DNA of 34,870 nucleotides from Pseudomonas sp. (GTDB lineage: Bacteria; Pseudomonadota; Gammaproteobacteria; Pseudomonadales; Pseudomonadaceae): NCBI RefSeq assembly GCF_028293835.1, contig NZ_JAQGNX010000051.1, forward strand, positions 1-34,870, given 5' to 3'. Positions 28,399 through 34,870 of the stretch are shown in pieces. The position numbers were made by a program, and so were the translations under genes. Below the pieces are notes generated by a model. It was not told where the DNA came from and did not search any database. It saw only the letters and a list, made by a program, of their open reading frames with translations. Position 1 is the first letter of the stretch, and each line of letters begins with the position of its first letter.

Positions 28399-28463
28399 TT
28401 GCATTTCATGGCCAAAACGCTTTATCTTGTAGCTCGGCGCGAAAAAAACCCTACATGTAGGGT
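28399..28463 (+). promoter_or_regulatory. nrdA promoter with paired NrdR-like boxes
   Basis: A sigma-70-like promoter TTGCAT (28399) and TATCTT (28423) has 18-bp spacing. ACGCTTTATCTTGTAG (28417-28432) covers the -10 box. The perfect palindrome ACCCTACATGTAGGGT lies at 28448-28463. The two 16-mers are 31 bp centre to centre, which is the spacing known for paired NrdR boxes. The match to the NrdR consensus (ACACWATATNTWGTGT-like) is partial, so the assignment rests mainly on place and spacing. Confidence 0.7.
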
Positions 28464-28487
28464 TTACCGCCTGAAACCAAGCACAAC

Positions 28488-28742
28488 TTAATCGAGAATT
28501 TCAAGCTGTTTTCTTGCTGCTGTTTGGTTGAATCGCAGCGTTTTCAGCACGCCAAACTGCTCAAGTAGATGGCAACCGCCTTGCCTCATTTCTATGGGGG
28601 CAAACCGGTACGCGAGTTGCAACAAAAGACGAGCATCCTTCATACGATTTCGGTAGCGGGCGTGTCCCGTGACCAACGACTTCAACGCCAGGGAAAGGCC
28701 AAAGCCTTCCTTATCCGTTTTGAAGTCTTTCCAACTGACCAC
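28488..28742 (-). other. Possible gene remnant in the nrdA leader region
   Basis: This is an open frame of 84 codons (GTG start, TAA stop) on the strand opposite nrdA. The predicted peptide, rich in Arg and Leu (HARYRNRMKDARLLLQLAYRF, then HLLEQFGVLKTLRFNQTAARKQ), looks helical and protein-like, but I do not recognise it. The stretch is visibly lower in GC than the flanking genes and has no clear ribosome site or promoter. It may be a fragment of an acquired gene, or chance. The remainder of 28464-28821 shows nothing else I can name; it would be an unusually long 5' leader of nrdA. Confidence 0.3.
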
Positions 28743-28821
28743 TTGGTCGGTTGACTGCCTTGAGATGGAACGCTGGGCACCAATTAGTGCCTAAACAAAC
28801 TTAAAGAACGTGGAGACACCC

Positions 28822-31731
28822 ATGCAAACAGACACAACTCGCGAGAATTCGCCGACCGCTACTCCGCACGCCGACCACTCCCAACAGGATTTGTCCGCCA
28901 CTGCACCGGGTCAGCTGCGGGTGATCAAGCGTAATGGGACCGTCGTTCCTTACACCGATGACAAAATCACCGTCGCCATTACCAAAGCGTTTCTTGCAGT
29001 TGAAGGCGGTACCGCCGCCGCGTCGTCGCGCATCCACGATACCGTGGCGCGCTTGACCGAACAGGTCAGCACCACGTTCAAACGTCGCATGCCTTCGGGC
29101 GGCACCATCCATATTGAAGAAATCCAGGACCAGGTCGAACTCGCCCTGATGCGCGCTGGCGAACAGAAAGTCGCCCGTGACTATGTGATCTACCGTGACT
29201 CCCGCGCCAAAGAGCGCGCCGTTCGCTCCACCGATGAACCGGTACAAGCGCACCCATCGATCCGCATCACCCGCGCTGATGGCAGCCTGGCGCCGCTGGA
29301 CATGGGTCGTTTGAACACCATCGTCACCGAGGCCTGCGAAGGTCTGGCGGAAGTCGACGCGAACCTGATTCAAAGCGAAACCCTGAAAAACCTGTACGAC
29401 GGCGTTGCGCTGAAAGACGTCAACACTGCCCTGGTAATGACCGCGCGCACCCTGGTAGAACGTGAGCCTAACTACTCCTTCGTGACCGCTCGCCTGTTGA
29501 TGGACACCCTGCGTGCCGAAGGCTTGAGCTTCCTGGAAGTGGCCGAAAGCGCCACCCACCACGAAATGGTCGACCTGTACGCCAAAGCACTGCCGTCCTA
29601 CATCGCGAAAGGCATCGAGTTCGATTTGCTGAACCCTATCCTAGCGACCTTCGACCTGGAAAAACTGGGCAAGGCGATCAACCACGAGCGCGATCAGCAA
29701 TTCACTTACCTGGGCCTGCAAACCCTGTACGACCGCTACTTCATCCACAAGGATGGCGTGCGTTTCGAATTGCCGCAGATCTTCTTCATGCGCGTGGCCA
29801 TGGGCCTGGCCATCGAAGAGAAGAACAAAGAAGACCGTGCCATCGAGTTCTACAACTTGTTGTCTTCGTTCGACTACATGTCGTCGACCCCAACCTTGTT
29901 CAACGCCGGCACCCAGCGTCCACAGCTTTCCAGCTGCTACCTGACCACCGTTCCAGATGACCTGTCGGGCATTTACCACGCCATCCACGACAACGCCATG
30001 CTCTCCAAATTTGCCGGCGGCCTGGGCAACGACTGGACGCCGGTTCGCGCGCTGGGCTCTTACATCAAGGGCACCAACGGCAAATCCCAAGGCGTCGTGC
30101 CGTTCCTCAAAGTGGTCAACGACACGGCAGTTGCAGTTAACCAGGGCGGCAAACGCAAAGGCGCAGTCTGCGCTTACCTGGAAACCTGGCACATGGACAT
30201 TGAAGAGTTCATCGAGCTGCGCAAGAACACCGGTGATGATCGTCGTCGTACCCATGACATGAACACCGCCAACTGGATCCCTGACCTGTTCATGAAGCGC
30301 GTCTTCGATGACGGCCCGTGGACCCTGTTCTCGCCTTCCGAAGTTCCGGACCTGCACGACCTGACCGGTAAAGCCTTCGAAGAGCGTTACGAGTATTACG
30401 AAGCACTGACCCAGTACGGCAGCAAGATCAAGCTGTTTAAGACCCTTCAGGCCAAAGACCTGTGGCGCAAGATGCTCTCGATGCTGTTCGAAACCGGCCA
30501 CCCTTGGTTGACCTTCAAAGACCCGTGCAACCTGCGCAGCCCGCAGCAACACGTCGGCGTGGTTCACAGCTCGAACCTGTGCACTGAAATCACCTTGAAC
30601 ACCAACAAGGATGAAATTGCCGTTTGTAACTTGGGCTCGATCAACCTGCCAAACCACATCGTGAACGGCAAGCTGGACACCATCAAGCTCAAGCGCACCA
30701 TCGACACCGCCGTTCGCATGCTCGATAACGTGATCGACATCAACTACTACTCGGTGCCGCAAGCGCGCAACTCGAACTTGAAGCACCGTCCAGTGGGCCT
30801 GGGCATCATGGGCTTCCAGGACGCGCTGTACTTGCAACACCTGCCATACGGTTCCGACGCTGCCGTGGAGTTCGCCGACCGTTCCATGGAAGCGGTCAGC
30901 TACTACGCGATCCAGGCGTCTTGCGACCTGGCTGATGAGCGCGGCGCTTACGAGACGTTCCCGGGCTCGTTGTGGTCCAAGGGCATTCTGCCGCTGGATT
31001 CGCAACAGATCCTGATCGAACAACGGGGCCAGAAGTACATTGATGTCGATCTGAACGAAACCCTGGACTGGGCACCCGTGCGTGCCCGTGTGCAGAAAGG
31101 TATTCGTAACTCCAACATCATGGCCATCGCACCGACCGCCACCATCGCCAACATCACTGGCGTTTCGCAGTCGATCGAACCGACGTATCAAAACCTGTAC
31201 GTGAAGTCGAACCTCTCGGGCGAATTCACCGTGATCAACCCGTACCTGGTTCGCGACCTTAAAGCTCGCGGTCTTTGGGACTCGGTCATGATCAACGACC
31301 TGAAATACTACGACGGTTCCGTACAGCAAATCTAACGCATCCCGCAGGAACTCAAAGACCTGTACGCCACCGCCTTCGAAGTGGAAACCAAGTGGATCGT
31401 CGACGCCGCCAGCCGCCGCCAAAAGTGGATTGACCAGGCTCAGTCGCTGAACCTGTACATCGCCGGCGCCTCGGGCAAGAAGCTTGACGTGACCTACCGC
31501 ATGGCTTGGTACCGTGGCCTGAAGACCACTTACTACCTCCGTGCCCTGGCCGCGACCAGCACTGAGAAGTCGACCATCAGCACCAGCAAGCTCAACGCAG
31601 TATCCAGCGGCAACCACGGCGATGACTCCATTCTGGCGGCGCCAAAGCCATCGGAATTCACCACCGCCGGACCAGCGCCAGTGCCGCAAGCCTGCGCGAT
31701 TGATGAGCCGGACTGCGAGGCTTGCCAGTAA
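28822..31731 (+). pseudogene. nrdA: Ribonucleotide reductase class Ia alpha subunit, interrupted by an in-frame stop
   Basis: NrdA reduces ribonucleoside diphosphates to deoxyribonucleotides with the NrdB radical subunit. Restored, the product would be 969 residues. One ATP-cone lies near residues 30-130 (LRVIKRNGTVVPYTDDKI), with a second cone-like region at about 145-235. The catalytic barrel has Cys372, Cys587, Glu589 and Cys602 (SSCYL, SNLCTE, AVCNLGSINL). The radical-transfer Tyr904-Tyr905 lie in KTTYYLR, and the C-terminal redox pair Cys965/Cys968 is in DCEACQ. Codon 838 is TAA where the surrounding text (VQQI-stop-RIPQELKDLY) calls for Glu. The first open part ends at 31335, and the same frame then stays open to 31731. 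The truncated protein lacks the Tyr pair and C-terminal cysteines and should be inactive unless the stop is read through or is an error. ATG 28822 has GGAG six bases upstream. Confidence 0.9.
31333..31335 (+). other. In-frame premature stop (TAA) in nrdA
   Basis: The codon at 838 of nrdA is TAA. A single first-position change (GAA to TAA) explains it; the reading frame on both sides is unbroken and conserved in style. There is no frameshift, insertion or intein-like sequence around it. Confidence 0.9.
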
Positions 31732-31753
31732 TCGTGAACCAAAGTTGGCTGCC

Positions 31754-31813
31754 TATAGGAGCCGACTTGTTGGCGAGCTTTACTGAACTGTAGGAGCTGC
31801 CGAAGGCTGCGAT
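31754..31813. repeat. Two different REP elements in tandem after nrdA
   Basis: TAGGAGCCGACTTGTTGGCG (from 31756) belongs to the CCAAC class. TGTAGGAGCTGCCGAAGGCT (from 31789) belongs to the CTGCCGAAGG class. Both are in the same orientation, unlike the inverted pairs elsewhere in the window. Confidence 0.7.
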
Positions 31814-31864
31814 AAATCGCACCAGCGGTTGAAAAACCAAAGCCTCTCGGCCAGCTCTTTCCGC

Positions 31865-31870
31865 TACAAT
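31865..31870 (+). promoter_or_regulatory. Possible -10 box of the ficA-ficT promoter
   Basis: TACAAT lies 44 bases before the ficA ATG, in the only space between the REP elements and the gene. No convincing -35 hexamer stands 16-18 bases upstream. Confidence 0.3.
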
Positions 31871-31913
31871 GGGCCCTTGAAAAATAGGTCCTTGAAACTC
31901 GGAGGCCGTCTCA

Positions 31914-32084
31914 ATGCCTAACCTCTCTCTCGATGCAAAAAAAGCCTACTGCGCCAAGACACGCAGATCCAACTACGCAGCCAGCCTGCGCCTGGAAGGT
32001 TTCGAGAGCACTCCGCTGGATGCTGAACGCATTCTTCCGTCTCGTGAAGAATTGCTAAAAACCTATCGTAATAAACAAGCCTGA
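31914..32084 (+). CDS. ficA: FicA-type (YhfG/VbhA-like) antitoxin
   Basis: This is a 56-residue antitoxin expected to bind and block the adjacent Fic AMP-transferase. The key class I inhibition motif [S/T]xxxE[G/N] is present as Ser24-Leu-Arg-Leu-Glu28-Gly29 in NYAASLRLEGF. In this family the Glu pairs with the second Arg of the Fic motif and obstructs ATP gamma-phosphate binding. The sequence begins MPNLSLDAKKAYCAKTRRSN, like YhfG-family antitoxins. The GGAGG ribosome site is 8 bases upstream. Its TGA overlaps the fic ATG by one base, coupling translation so that antitoxin is made first. It is too short to appear in many gene calls. Confidence 0.88.
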   Translation: MPNLSLDAKKAYCAKTRRSNYAASLRLEGFESTPLDAERILPSREELLKTYRNKQA

Positions 32085-32683
32085 TGCTAGATAAATATGG
32101 CGTCGGACAAGACCCGTACTGTTATCCCGGTACCGCGGTCCTGCGGAATCTTCTTGGTATAACCGAATTCGGAATCCTGTCCGAAGCAGAGCGCGCACTC
32201 TCTGAAGTCGCCGCTGAATCCATCGAGTTTGCGCCGCCGCCCTACGATCTTTCTTACCTCAGAACCCTGCATCAACGGCTGTTCTCGGACCTTTACGATT
32301 GGGCTGGTGAAGTTCGCACGGTGGACATCTCGAAAGACGAGACCCATTTCTGCATGACCAGCCGAATCGAACCTGAAGCTAACAAGCTGTTCGGCTCCTT
32401 GGCCAATGCCAACTGGTTTCAATATCTGGATCGTGCAAGCCTTATAACCGCTAGCGCAGAACTGTTTGGCGACCTTAACGTTGTGCATCCTTTTCGCGAA
32501 GGCAACGGCAGAGCACAACGGATTTTATTTGAACACATCATTGTGAACGCGGGTTATGGAATCAGTTGGTGGGCCGTGGATGCCCAAGAATGGATTCAAG
32601 CGAATATTGATGCGGTGGTCTGCGATTACGATGCGCTGAAAAGCGTATTTGAACGGTGTATCGGGCTGCCGATTAGCGACTGA
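32084..32683 (+). CDS. ficT: Fic-domain adenylyltransferase toxin
   Basis: This is a 199-residue class I Fic protein. The catalytic motif HPFREGNGRAQR starts at His135 and has the complete HxFxxGNGR pattern, so the enzyme should be active. The N-terminal half has the typical LHQRLFSDLYDWAGEVRTVDISKDETHFCMTSRIEP segment with the beta-hairpin flap. Known FicT proteins of this group AMPylate GyrB and ParE and stop growth when free of FicA. It is coupled to ficA (TGATG). The pair lies between nrdA and nrdB, an unusual site that suggests insertion into the ribonucleotide reductase operon. Confidence 0.92.
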   Translation: MLDKYGVGQDPYCYPGTAVLRNLLGITEFGILSEAERALSEVAAESIEFAPPPYDLSYLRTLHQRLFSDLYDWAGEVRTVDISKDETHFCMTSRIEPEANKLFGSLANANWFQYLDRASLITASAELFGDLNVVHPFREGNGRAQRILFEHIIVNAGYGISWWAVDAQEWIQANIDAVVCDYDALKSVFERCIGLPISD

Positions 32684-32697
32684 TTGAACGGATATAC

Positions 32698-32724
32698 GGG
32701 ACGATTAAGTCCCACTTTTATTTT
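32698..32724 (+). terminator. Likely terminator after ficT
   Basis: GGGAC-GATTAA-GTCCC is a short hairpin followed by ACTTTTATTTT, 15 bases after the ficT stop. The stem is only 5 bp, so termination may be incomplete. The following stretch 32725-33040 holds no gene I can support. Confidence 0.5.
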
Positions 32725-33048
32725 GCCATTCGTCGCCGGTTGTTTAGTTTGAAAAGAACGTCTTCCGGGCCGTTTTCCGTCACAACGCCCGGTATCAGTG
32801 GCCTAACGAATTTGATCCAGACCACGTCTTGAATCTTTGCCGTAATCGACCTCATCCAAGCGATTGCCGAGAGAGCAGCAGCACTATATGCTGCGTCTCA
32901 AGCAATAGAAAACCACTAGATAAGCGATTCACGCCCAAATTTGGCGCTCATTTTTGTCAAGAGTGAAATGCGCTAAAAATCAAAGAAACCTGCAAAAAAC
33001 ACGCGCAAAAACGCGGAAACAGACGAACCAGTGCGACGCAAAAATCTG

Positions 33049-33054
33049 TATAAT
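33049..33054 (+). promoter_or_regulatory. Likely -10 box of an nrdB promoter
   Basis: A perfect TATAAT in TGTATAATCT stands about 250 bases before the nrdB ATG. The -35 region (near 33025-33031) matches poorly, so an activator or the TG-extended form (a TG precedes TATAAT directly) may help. The transcript would start near 33061 and carry a leader of about 240 nt. Confidence 0.55.
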
Positions 33055-33060
33055 CTCGCA

Positions 33061-33303
33061 CTCATCGAAGGGTACTCAAATGACCGTTTGCGCATGCAAA
33101 GCTGGCTCACCTGATAGCAACCCCGAAGACTCGTTCCGTGTGCGGTCCAGGCAACGACCGCCAGCTTTGTAGATCCAAACACTGTAAGGCACTCGAGTAA
33201 TCTCGACTCATTCCGTTGCCAGCATGTAAATGCAGCGCTGGCGGCTTATACCTTAAATTTTAACCGGTCGCCGTTGGCGGCCCTTGGGCAGGAGCCACAT
33301 ACC
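33061..33303 (+). ncRNA. Candidate structured 5' leader RNA of nrdB
   Basis: Several stems can be drawn. P1 is TGCAAAGCTGGC (33095) with GCCAGCTTTGTA (33160), 12 bp. P2 is GCGGTC (33142) with GACCGC (33156), loop CAGGCAAC. P3 is TCGAG (33193) with CTCGA (33202), loop TAAT. P4 is GTTGCCAGC (33215) with GCTGGCGGC (33237), 9 bp. P5 is a 7-bp hairpin GGTCGCC-GTT-GGCGGCC ending just before the nrdB ribosome site. The P2 loop GGCAAC is complementary to GTTGCC of P4, allowing a pseudoknot or a switch. It looks like a cis-regulatory RNA; I match it to no known class. Confidence 0.5.
33080..33172 (+). CDS. Candidate 30-codon upstream ORF in the nrdB leader
   Basis: The open frame starts with ATG at 33080, with AAGGG seven bases upstream, and stops with TAG at 33170-33172. 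The peptide begins [12 protein letters not shown] and ends with a basic, Pro-rich tail (RSRQRPPAL). It has two cysteines in its first six residues. The ORF spans exactly the 12-bp stem at 33095-33171, so ribosome progress would open that stem. It could be a leader peptide used for attenuation or simply a chance frame inside a structured RNA. Confidence 0.3.
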   Translation: MTVCACKAGSPDSNPEDSFRVRSRQRPPAL

Positions 33304-34551
33304 ATGCTGAACTGGGATGAATTCCACAAAGAAGACGGCGAAACCGTCGCCCGTGCTACCAACGCCGGCCACGCCAACGAAGCCAACATGGACCGCCTCG
33401 ACAGCGCCGGTGGCGCTGCGGCACAAGAAGCCCGCGCAGTCACTGCCAGCGACTCGGCCGCGATCATTCGCGCCAAGGCCGCTCTGGACAGCCTCGACGT
33501 CGCCGAAGGTCTGGCTGAACTCGAAGGCGCCAGCGCCCGTGTAGCCGTTGACGAAAAGATGATGATCAACTGCCGCGCCGACCTTAACCAACTCGTGCCC
33601 TTCAAGTACGACTGGGCCTGGCAGAAATACCTCGATGGCTGCGCCAATCACTGGATGCCGCAAGAGGTCAACATGACCGCCGACATCGCCGTATGGCGCG
33701 ATCCGGAAGGCCTGACCGACGACGAGCGCCGCATCGTCATGCGCAACCTCGGCTTCTTCTCCACCGCCGACTCCCTGGTGGCCAATAACCTGGTGCTGGC
33801 TGTTTACCGCCTGATCACCAACCCGGAATGCCGCCAGTACATCCTGCGCCAAGCGTTCGAAGAAGCGATCCACACCCACGCCTACCAGTACTGCATCGAA
33901 TCGCTGGGCATGGACGAAGGCGAGATCTTCAACATGTACCACGAGATTCCTTCGGTCGCCAAAAAAGCAGCCTGGGGCCTCAAATACACCCGTTCGATTT
34001 CCGATCCGAAGTTCGAAACCGGCACCGTCGACACCGACAAAGAACTGCTGCGCAACCTGATCGCTTACTACTGCGTACTGGAAGGCATCTTCTTCTACTG
34101 CGGCTTCACCCAAATCCTCTCCATGGGCCGCCGCAATAAAATGACCGGCGTCGCCGAGCAGTTCCAATACATCCTGCGCGACGAATCCATGCACCTGAAC
34201 TTCGGCATCGACGTGATCAACCAGATCAAGATCGAAAACCCACACTTGTGGGATGCTGAAATGAAGGAAGAAGCCTCGCAGATGATCTTGCAGGGTACTC
34301 AGCTAGAAATCGAATACGCCCGTGACACCATGCCTCGTGGGGTGTTGGGCATGAACGCGGCGATGATGGAGGACTACCTGAAGTTCATCGCTAACCGTCG
34401 TTTGAGCCAGATTGGGTTGAAAGAAGAGTATCCGGGGACTACTAACCCGTTTCCTTGGATGAGCGAGATTATGGACTTGAAGAAAGAGAAGAATTTCTTT
34501 GAGACTCGGGTTATTGAGTATCAGACGGGGGGGGCGTTGAGCTGGGATTGA
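33304..34551 (+). CDS. nrdB: Ribonucleotide reductase class Ia beta subunit
   Basis: NrdB holds the di-iron/tyrosyl radical that starts ribonucleotide reduction in NrdA. The 415-residue product has the ferritin-like four-helix core. An Asp ligand lies in [12 protein letters not shown]. Glu187, His190 and the radical Tyr194 lie in [13 protein letters not shown] Glu is in [14 protein letters not shown], and the last Glu and His ligands are in [13 protein letters not shown]. The C-terminal tail that docks to NrdA is present ([16 protein letters not shown]). An N-terminal extension of about 80 residues (rich in Ala, Asp and Glu) makes it longer than E. coli NrdB. The ATG at 33304 has GGAG nine bases upstream. 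It is intact, although its partner nrdA is interrupted and separated from it by the Fic module. Confidence 0.95.
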   Translation: MLNWDEFHKEDGETVARATNAGHANEANMDRLDSAGGAAAQEARAVTASDSAAIIRAKAALDSLDVAEGLAELEGASARVAVDEKMMINCRADLNQLVPFKYDWAWQKYLDGCANHWMPQEVNMTADIAVWRDPEGLTDDERRIVMRNLGFFSTADSLVANNLVLAVYRLITNPECRQYILRQAFEEAIHTHAYQYCIESLGMDEGEIFNMYHEIPSVAKKAAWGLKYTRSISDPKFETGTVDTDKELLRNLIAYYCVLEGIFFYCGFTQILSMGRRNKMTGVAEQFQYILRDESMHLNFGIDVINQIKIENPHLWDAEMKEEASQMILQGTQLEIEYARDTMPRGVLGMNAAMMEDYLKFIANRRLSQIGLKEEYPGTTNPFPWMSEIMDLKKEKNFFETRVIEYQTGGALSWD

Positions 34552-34589
34552 TTTTTTTGGCTTAGGGTTTGGCTGGGTTTGTAGTGGGG

Positions 34590-34624
34590 AAGCCAGGGGC
34601 AGTGATGTCTCTGGCTTTTTTATT
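34590..34624 (+). terminator. Terminator of nrdB
   Basis: AAGCCAG (34590-34596) pairs with CTGGCTT (34611-34617) and is followed by T-rich TTTTATTT. It lies about 40 bases after the nrdB stop. Confidence 0.75.
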
Positions 34625-34628
34625 TAAG

Positions 34629-34754
34629 CTGTCCCGTCCTGAATAAGGTTTACACCTTCTGACCTATCCTCAGGAGGACGTAATGGATTCAGGGAAAAGG
34701 CGCAATCTTCCGCTGGTGGTAGCTCTCACTGGGGCGCAGCATCAGCAACGCTAA
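34629..34754 (+). mobile_element. Possible insertion-sequence end with truncated first ORF
   Basis: A segment starting CTGTCCCGTCCTGAATAAGG leads to a very strong ribosome site (AGGAGG, five bases before ATG 34683). A 23-codon frame then begins MDSGKRRN and stops at 34754. The layout resembles the left end of an IS with its first transposase ORF cut short by a rearrangement. I cannot name the IS. The remaining bases 34755-34870 contain only short AGCAGCAA repeats and no gene I can support. Confidence 0.3.
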
Positions 34755-34870
34755 AACTTTTCTGCGGTAATCAGAGAAGAGAAATGTGGCCAACGTCATG
34801 GAGAGCCTTCGCCGATGCTGCTAATAAAGCAGCAATTCAAGCCTAAAAAGCAGCAACTTCCGACGATTTA

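Noticed and set aside
31300..31400. Intein, intron or programmed frameshift as the cause of the nrdA break
   Set aside because: There is no extra sequence and no frame change; only one codon (TAA for an expected Glu codon) differs.
29641..31689. 682-codon open frame on the minus strand across nrdA
   Set aside because: It is the antisense shadow of nrdA; its His/Val/Gln-rich composition is what reversed high-GC codons give, and it has no ribosome site or family motif.
33061..33303. Cobalamin riboswitch in the nrdB leader
   Set aside because: Ribonucleotide reductases can be B12-controlled, but I find neither the conserved B12-box text nor the usual core; class Ia is also not B12-dependent.

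Overview
The window is chromosomal DNA of a Pseudomonas, most likely of the P. fluorescens/P. putida side of the genus. The evidence is high-GC codon use, a gene content and partial gene order like the purM-purN, relA, cysM, gacS-ldhA, dctA, phoPQ and nrdAB neighbourhoods of other pseudomonads, and typical Pseudomonas REP sequences between genes. I saw no tRNA, rRNA, CRISPR array, prophage or complete insertion sequence. Most of the window is core genome. Identifications come from reading motifs; no database search was run.

Layout. 1-2531: purM and purN (translationally coupled purine synthesis genes), then a secreted DUF3108 protein and a terminator. 2532-4563: a REP pair, a 59-residue unknown protein, then leftward DUF2058 and mazG. 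4610-9273: a leftward run read cysM -> rlmD -> relA (-> mazG -> DUF2058), linking cysteine synthesis, 23S rRNA methylation and the (p)ppGpp alarmone. 9553-14342: gacS (hybrid sensor kinase), ldhA, a zinc-ribbon-like unknown and a META-domain lipoprotein. 14525-16484: a TlpA-like lipoprotein, then the overlapping genes arsC-wrbA-DUF2069. 16591-19707: a Tag-like DNA glycosylase and ttcA (leftward), a Yip1-type membrane protein and a SprT-like metalloprotein (rightward). 19808-24870: dctA with a clear sigma-54 promoter and two upstream palindromes, phoP-phoQ, a small secreted protein preceded by four exact 11-bp-spaced direct repeats, and a secreted dienelactone hydrolase. 25012-28117: a PcpS-type phosphopantetheinyl transferase and an RstAB-like two-component pair.

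28118-34551 is the ribonucleotide reductase region and the most unusual part. The nrdA promoter carries tandem DnaA boxes and two NrdR-like boxes 31 bp apart, the arrangement expected for replication-linked control of dNTP supply. The nrdA reading frame is cut by an in-frame TAA at codon 838, upstream of the radical-transfer tyrosine pair and the C-terminal redox cysteines. A Fic toxin-antitoxin pair (ficA-ficT) lies between nrdA and nrdB. nrdB is intact and has its own likely promoter plus a leader of about 240 nt that can fold into several stems, with competing complementary segments and a 30-codon upstream ORF. This leader is the best candidate here for an undescribed regulatory element.

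The last 250 bases, after the nrdB terminator, contain a 23-codon ORF with a very strong ribosome binding site that stops abruptly, possibly the worn end of an insertion sequence.
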